From: Saccoglossus kowalevskii
Taxonomy: Eukaryota; Hemichordata; Enteropneusta; Harrimaniidae
Length of the DNA stretch: 24,023 nt
Direction: 5' to 3'
NCBI RefSeq assembly: GCF_000003605.2
Contig: NW_003146282.1
Location: forward strand, 263,151 to 287,173
This document shows positions 19,242 through 24,023 of this stretch, one piece after another (positions within the stretch are counted from its first letter, which is position 1; each line of letters starts with the position of its first letter). A program made the translations under genes and the position numbers. The notes beneath the pieces were generated by a model. That model was not told the origin of the DNA, did not search any database, and saw nothing but the letters and a program-made list of their open reading frames with translations.

Positions 19242-20930
19242 GGATATCTTGACTTAGTTAGCAATTTTTTTTCAACAGGCCAGACGTGGAGGACAGACAG
19301 CAGAAAAACTATAGATTGAGTTGATAGAGGAATCAACAGCTATTTAATATAAGCCATCAATATCGAAAAAAAACAAGGTGTAAACTAAACAATTCAGGAT
19401 GTGTGTGAGTGACCCCCCCCCCCAACTCCAATTTCGATATTGATCGACAAGTCACTAAAAACTAAAAACCAGGTGACTCCGATCCGATTAGCGTCAAATG
19501 TCGGTGGCGAATCGAGGGAATTGATTTCCCATTTCAGCAGTCGTGTTTGGTCGAATCGCCTACAAATATTATAGAAAAGAATACCTACTTTTACTCGAAA
19601 ATGTTAGCAAATGTGAGAATCCTTCGCCGTCAATCGGGAACGCTGTTCTGTGTAAACACACACATACAGGTGGGCGGAACGTACGAATGACCGTGTTTGT
19701 TGCAGCGTACTACCGCCCCAGATTCTCTACGCGATGGCGATCTGGACGAGAATTCGGATTCAGATTCTCGTTTATAGAAATAATTCATTGTGTTGTATTC
19801 GGAATTATCATTTGACGATTTGATACTTCAACAGTTGCCATGAAACAGTTGCCTCAACAATTATCTGTACTTCTATTTTTCTTATATGACCTGATTCAGT
19901 ACGTACTGGATATCCGCGTACTGTTTAGGGCTTACTTAGTAATTATTAAAACCCAGTGATTTGGCAAACTATAACATTTTTCCTTTACAAAGCAGTGGGC
20001 ACGACATCAAATACACTGAAAATAAAAACAGTGAATACACGCTCTCTCTACAGTATCACTTCAAGCAAAAAATTTGATCGGTTTTCATATTTATAGGCGT
20101 TTCCTCTTCCCTATACTCTCATGCTTAAAATACATTTTTCATAATTTAAACGTTTCGTGAACACGGATCTTGAATCCAATTTTTGTTCAATCTGAATCTG
20201 AGACTAATCTTAGCGTTGCTAAATATTCACTTCCGGGTTATTCATTTGTTCGTTGAAACATTACTCGGTCATCCATGCTATTTGATATTAGGCCAGAATT
20301 TTGTTGTTCCTTGTTTCTCGAGTTTTTATAAGGCAATTTTTGTGAGGCAGAAAAAAAATAAAATTAATTCTTTTTTTCCATTAGATTTGTGTGATTCTCA
20401 AAGAATTGTAAGTGATCGGAGAGAAGAAATGAAATAAAATTTTATTCCATGTATAACCTTGTTTCTCATCTGCGCGTGACTTTAGTACTTTGATCATGAT
20501 ACTCCCACGAAAATGCAACTTGGGTTTGTTATGCGGTGGGCGTAAAAAAAAAGTAAGATAAAAATAAGTTTTTATTAGCAATTTTTTGCACTTACAAGTC
20601 GGTGGGCCCGAGAAATTACGCTGAAATAAAATTTTATTTTTATTTCATTTTCGGCTCCTGTTCATTCGGCGGGTTTGTGAAACAAGGGATAATAAAAGTC
20701 TGGCCTTATCGATGCGGTTGTGTGTATTTGTGCATTTACATTACCTTAAAACATGCTCCAAAATAAATTGCTTGATTGGACAACTTGGTAAGGGGTTTAC
20801 AGCTTTTGTAATTAGTTTGATATAATTTTTGTTTAACAAATCTTCTAGTCATCTCAAATGATTTTAAATGGTCAACCCTATTACTGTCACAGCAAAATTT
20901 TAAGAAAATTATAAACATTATTAAACAACA
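19242..20930. other. Intergenic or intronic stretch, one GC-richer island
   Basis: A C-run of about 12 lies near 19412. 19480-19800 is richer in GC and CpG than its surroundings and could be a promoter or exon. On + it contains an acceptor (TTTCCCATTTCAG ending 19537) and a donor (CATACAG/GTGGGC at 19670), enclosing an open 132-nt, phase 1-1 frame, but the product is not recognised. A GCAACTGTTTC/GGCAACTGTTG direct repeat lies near 19835 on -, and a fragment of repeat D near 19948. Nothing else is supported. Confidence 0.35.
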
Positions 20931-21298
20931 GTATATAAAGGGGGCAAGTGGGGTAGCTGGTACAGTTTTATGGGAAATGAAAAAGGCTTTTTACAATTTA
21001 CAAGGGAAAAAAAGATATTTTTACAGTGAAAATTAAATGTTTACAGTTTACAGAGAAAATAAACGTTATTTTACATTTTACGGAAAATTAAGAAAGAAAA
21101 CCTAAAAAATTCTTGTACGTACTGAGAAAAATGACACATTTTTACAGTGTACGAAAAAAATATTTGATTGATTACGTTGTACGTCTAGCCTGTGATTACA
21201 GAATTACGGAATTCATTTTTTCAATTTACTTTGTACGAACAAAAAAATATTGCACTTATGTTGAACGAATATAACTCCTGCCCCCCCCCTCTATATAA
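20931..21298 (+). mobile_element. Repeat E, apparently complete copy
   Basis: About 368 bp. The left end is TATATAAAGGGGGCAAG and the right end is TGCCCCCCCCCTCTATATA, inverted repeats of one another apart from the length of the G/C run. The start matches the fragment beside the gap (10428-10486). The interior, about 20990-21240, is a decayed tandem of about 30 bp units built on TTTACA-n-TTTAC/TTTACAGTGTACG. No coding capacity. Confidence 0.75.
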
Positions 21299-22350
21299 CC
21301 TACTGGAGAGCAAATATGACAAATGAGAAAACAAAGCACAAGTTTAAAATTAATTACAATATTGTAGAGCACTTGAACGTGTTAAATTCGAAACAAAGAA
21401 TTTCAAAATATCGAAAGAAGTTTCTTTCAAATAATTTATTCCGAAAAGAAACCTGCACAAATTTTAAGAAATTCATTTATTTAATGAAAATACAATGGGA
21501 AACAATACATTTAAGCCATGTGGCGATTTTGTTCATTTTACGAAATGAACATTCTCTTGATTCATAACATTATCAATCTGTCTTTCTAAAACGAATTCAT
21601 TTATTATCATATTGCTATTAACTGATAGAAAAAAGATGAAATTATTAATTTCAGGGATCAACCAATTGATAATTGAAGGAGGTCAGCTAGACTCGATGGC
21701 TGGAATTTTTTTTTTCGAATAGCGATCGTCATATTTTCTTCAAGATTTTTCAGATGACCCTGTTTCATCAGGGCATACTATAGGTAATACATACATCTAA
21801 AGATCGAAATTTCATGATGCATTTAATACTTCTACAATCCTCACTTGCAAGCAACAATTATGAAATGATGTAGTATGGTATACTGTTTTTTGATGCACTC
21901 CTCATGCACGCACGTACGCACGCACGCACGCACATGCGTACATGCACACACACTCAATTTTATTCTATTCTTGACAACAACAAATATTTATTCACATAAC
22001 TGTACAGATGCATCAATCTGTTTGGAGTATTTTATTTTTGTAAAACTATTGTAACCAAAGTATGAGAAATAATTCAATTTAGCAATGTTTAATTCTGTAA
22101 ACACGCAAGTAGGATGGGGGTAATATTTCACACTCTAAAATCAGTAACAATTTGTTAAAACACAACAAATTTGAAAAAAACAAATTCAATATAAATACCA
22201 CAAGGCTCAAAAACTAATTACATGTAATAAAAAAAAGTTTCCAAGAATCAGATTGCAATAGTGTACCAACAAGAATTATAATTATATATAGCAAATTGTG
22301 TAAAGTAGAAACTAGACTAACATGCTTCCAGGAATAGTATTCAAATCTCA
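21299..22350. other. AT-rich non-coding stretch with a CGCA microsatellite
   Basis: An AT-rich open frame of 83 codons (21316-21567) has no recognisable product and biased composition; it is not called. The microsatellite is listed separately. Confidence 0.5.
21906..21953. repeat. (CGCA)n / (CA)n microsatellite
   Basis: GCACGCACGTACGCACGCAC-type tetranucleotide units, degenerating into ATGCGTACATG and then CACACAC. Confidence 0.9.
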
Positions 22351-22580
22351 TAAGGAACGCACCATTAAAAACTTTGAGAGGGGCGATGACTTACTTAGTT
22401 TTGTGTTAATTTTTTTTTAATGATGAATTCATTGTAATTTATTTATTTCCTCTGTGTGTAATATTTTTTCGCTAAGGTAAACAGGTTTTTTTTTTGCAGG
22501 ATTTTTTTTTCCAATAATCTTTTCCTGTGCAATTTTTTTTCAATTCTGCCACCCCCTGAGTTTTTAATGGTCCACCCCTA
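22351..22580. mobile_element. Inverted-repeat element H (MITE-like)
   Basis: About 230 bp. The left arm contains ACCATTAAAAACTTTGAGAG followed by GGGC; the right arm contains CCCCCTGAGTTTTTAATGGT then CCACCCCTA. These are imperfect inverted repeats sharing ACCATTAAAAACT and a G-rich block. The interior is T-run-rich. No clear target duplication and no second copy in this window. Confidence 0.65.
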
Positions 22581-23559
22581 AGAAGATACAGAACATATAT
22601 TTATACCATTCAGATCATACATATATTAAAAGTTGAACTTAAAAATAAATCAAAATTTTATTTTGTTCACCAGTTTTACAACTTTCGAAAACCAATTTTT
22701 TTTATATAAATTTCTATGTTAATTTCAACCCAAATATCGTTAGACATAATTACACATTGTCGATGGATCTCAACCCATTTCCAGTATGGAAAAAAAATAT
22801 GGAAATTAATTTTGTGGAAAGTAACATTCCATTTCAGTGGCATTCCAAGATACACAACATAGTTGATGTCAAATGATAACAAATCAGTATAAAAATAAGG
22901 AATATAGGAGATAAGTATTGGAAATTCAGTATAAAATATAAAAGATATTACATTTACATTATTAAATGATTACCCATGAGTTAATAAATTTAAAATAATA
23001 GAACCCAATCTTAAAGTTAAATTCCAAATTTGATCAATATATGATCAATACATACCCCATCAAATGTTGATTTTGTGAATGGATAATAAAACTTACTGTA
23101 GAAGATGAACCAAAAAGGACCTCCTAAAATACGTACCGAGTTTCTCTCAAAATATAATTGGCGGGAATGTGAGAACACAAGCAGGATAAGCTTCTTTTAA
23201 TATACCGTCCTGTATTGCTAAAACAGCATTATTTGGACACAATTTACGTTTTTAACATGTTCTGGGAATGATGATTTACATATTTACAAAGTTTCTGATG
23301 ATGGCTTGAGGAATCATTTTGTATTAGAATCTACAAAGTTTCCAATTTTTCATGCTAGCCTTGCTGAAAATTTTTTAAACCTAAATTTGTTTAACAACGT
23401 CATTTTTACAAGACTATAGGCCGACAATAAAATGACATAATTGTTTTATAAAACTACGCTCAAAACAAAACAAAAGGCGACAGCCTTGAAGCATCTCATT
23501 TTTTTCCCATTAGTAGTATAACTACAAATTGACTAGTTCTTATTTGTGTCAGTTAACAG
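22581..23559. other. AT-rich non-coding stretch
   Basis: No supported gene. On the minus strand a consensus donor (CTACA/GTAAGT, with GT at 23095-23094) is preceded by a short open frame of about 35 codons. Spliced to the exon at 17773 it would create an ATG at the junction, but no acceptor or start supports it firmly. Confidence 0.35.
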
Positions 23560-23743
23560 TACTGTAAAATCTGTATTAGAAGCCGCGACTTCAATTGAAA
23601 TGGTACAATGCAACAGAGGGGATGCGGCTTCTATTAGATCATCTACACATACAGGGAATGATGAATTTTTGATTCTCAATTATTCAAAAAGAGTGGATGC
23701 GACTTCTATTAGGGATGCAGCTTCTAATACAGATTTTACGGTA
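23560..23743 (+). mobile_element. Element F, complete copy
   Basis: A 184-bp element. The left end is TACTGTAAAATCTGTATTAG followed by AAGC; the right end, inverted, is TACCGTAAAATCTGTATTAG and AAGC, one mismatch in 24 bp. Inside are three GGATGCRRCTTCTAWTA units at the right half and a related unit at the left. It matches 16141-16277. TA at both ends suggests TA-targeted insertion. It carries a short open frame shared with the other copy, but that reflects element homology. Confidence 0.88.
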
Positions 23744-24023
23744 TAGGTTTTTTTCTAATGAGTGAATGCGTCCAAACACATGTCGTTAATTTGATGTATA
23801 AATGTTATTCTGTGCTATTTCAAGAACGTGTGTATATATATATATATATTTTTCTGCATTATTCCAATAATTGTTGCATATTTTAGTGTTTACTTGTACA
23901 ATGTCAAGTTCTACGAAAAAACCTCCACAACACGCTTACCGTAGTTTATATACAAGTAGCTTAATCACCATGGAAATGCATAACAGAAACTATCGGTATC
24001 TGGCTTTACATTAGCCTGACAAG
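23744..24023. other. Right-edge non-coding stretch with (TA)n
   Basis: Contains a (TA)n microsatellite at about 23833-23849. No gene recognised. Confidence 0.5.

Noticed and set aside
21316-21567. 83-codon open frame rich in Lys, Asn and Ile
   Set aside because: The composition is that of random AT-rich sequence, and no domain or splice signals are seen.
16079-23746. Two open frames (16079-16324 and 23546-23746) with similar proteins sharing MVQCNRGDAA
   Set aside because: The similarity comes entirely from two copies of the non-coding inverted-repeat element F; the frame continues into its terminal repeats and neither copy has a sensible gene structure.

Overview
The window is AT-rich eukaryotic (metazoan) genomic DNA. 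The genes are split by GT-AG introns, there is no bacterial-style gene packing, and a 324-base run of N marks an assembly gap. The C2H2 zinc-finger gene, the CUB-like/transmembrane gene and the many short non-autonomous DNA transposons suggest an invertebrate animal, probably marine. The phylum cannot be fixed from the sequence alone.

Layout: 1-930 is a 35-bp minisatellite with an 8-unit higher-order structure, which the window start cuts into. 931-4134 is mostly non-coding DNA with short palindromic elements and a dispersed repeat. On the + strand, 4135-4548 and 5555-5895 are the last two coding exons of a single-pass membrane protein: a CUB-like ectodomain, one transmembrane helix, and a tail ending in a possible PDZ ligand. 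5896-11294 is non-coding and rich in transposon relics, with the assembly gap at 10487-10810.

On the - strand, 17773-17625, 13784-13475 and 13310-11596 are three consecutive exons of a 12-finger C2H2 zinc-finger protein. Their splice phases match exactly. The 5' end of this gene was not found with confidence. Its 3.8-kb intron and the DNA up to 24023 are crowded with miniature inverted-repeat elements.

The two genes show no evident functional link. The most distinctive content is the transposon landscape. At least six copies of one TTAA/TA-flanked miniature element fall into two related subfamilies. There are four copies of a TACTGTAGAATAC-ended element, one of them carrying a nested insertion of a third family, and a hAT-like pair of which one copy has a recognisable target duplication. 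No CRISPR array, operon, tRNA or rRNA was seen. I found no convincing new biological system; the zinc-finger gene's unrecognised N-terminal region and the repeat families are the best leads.
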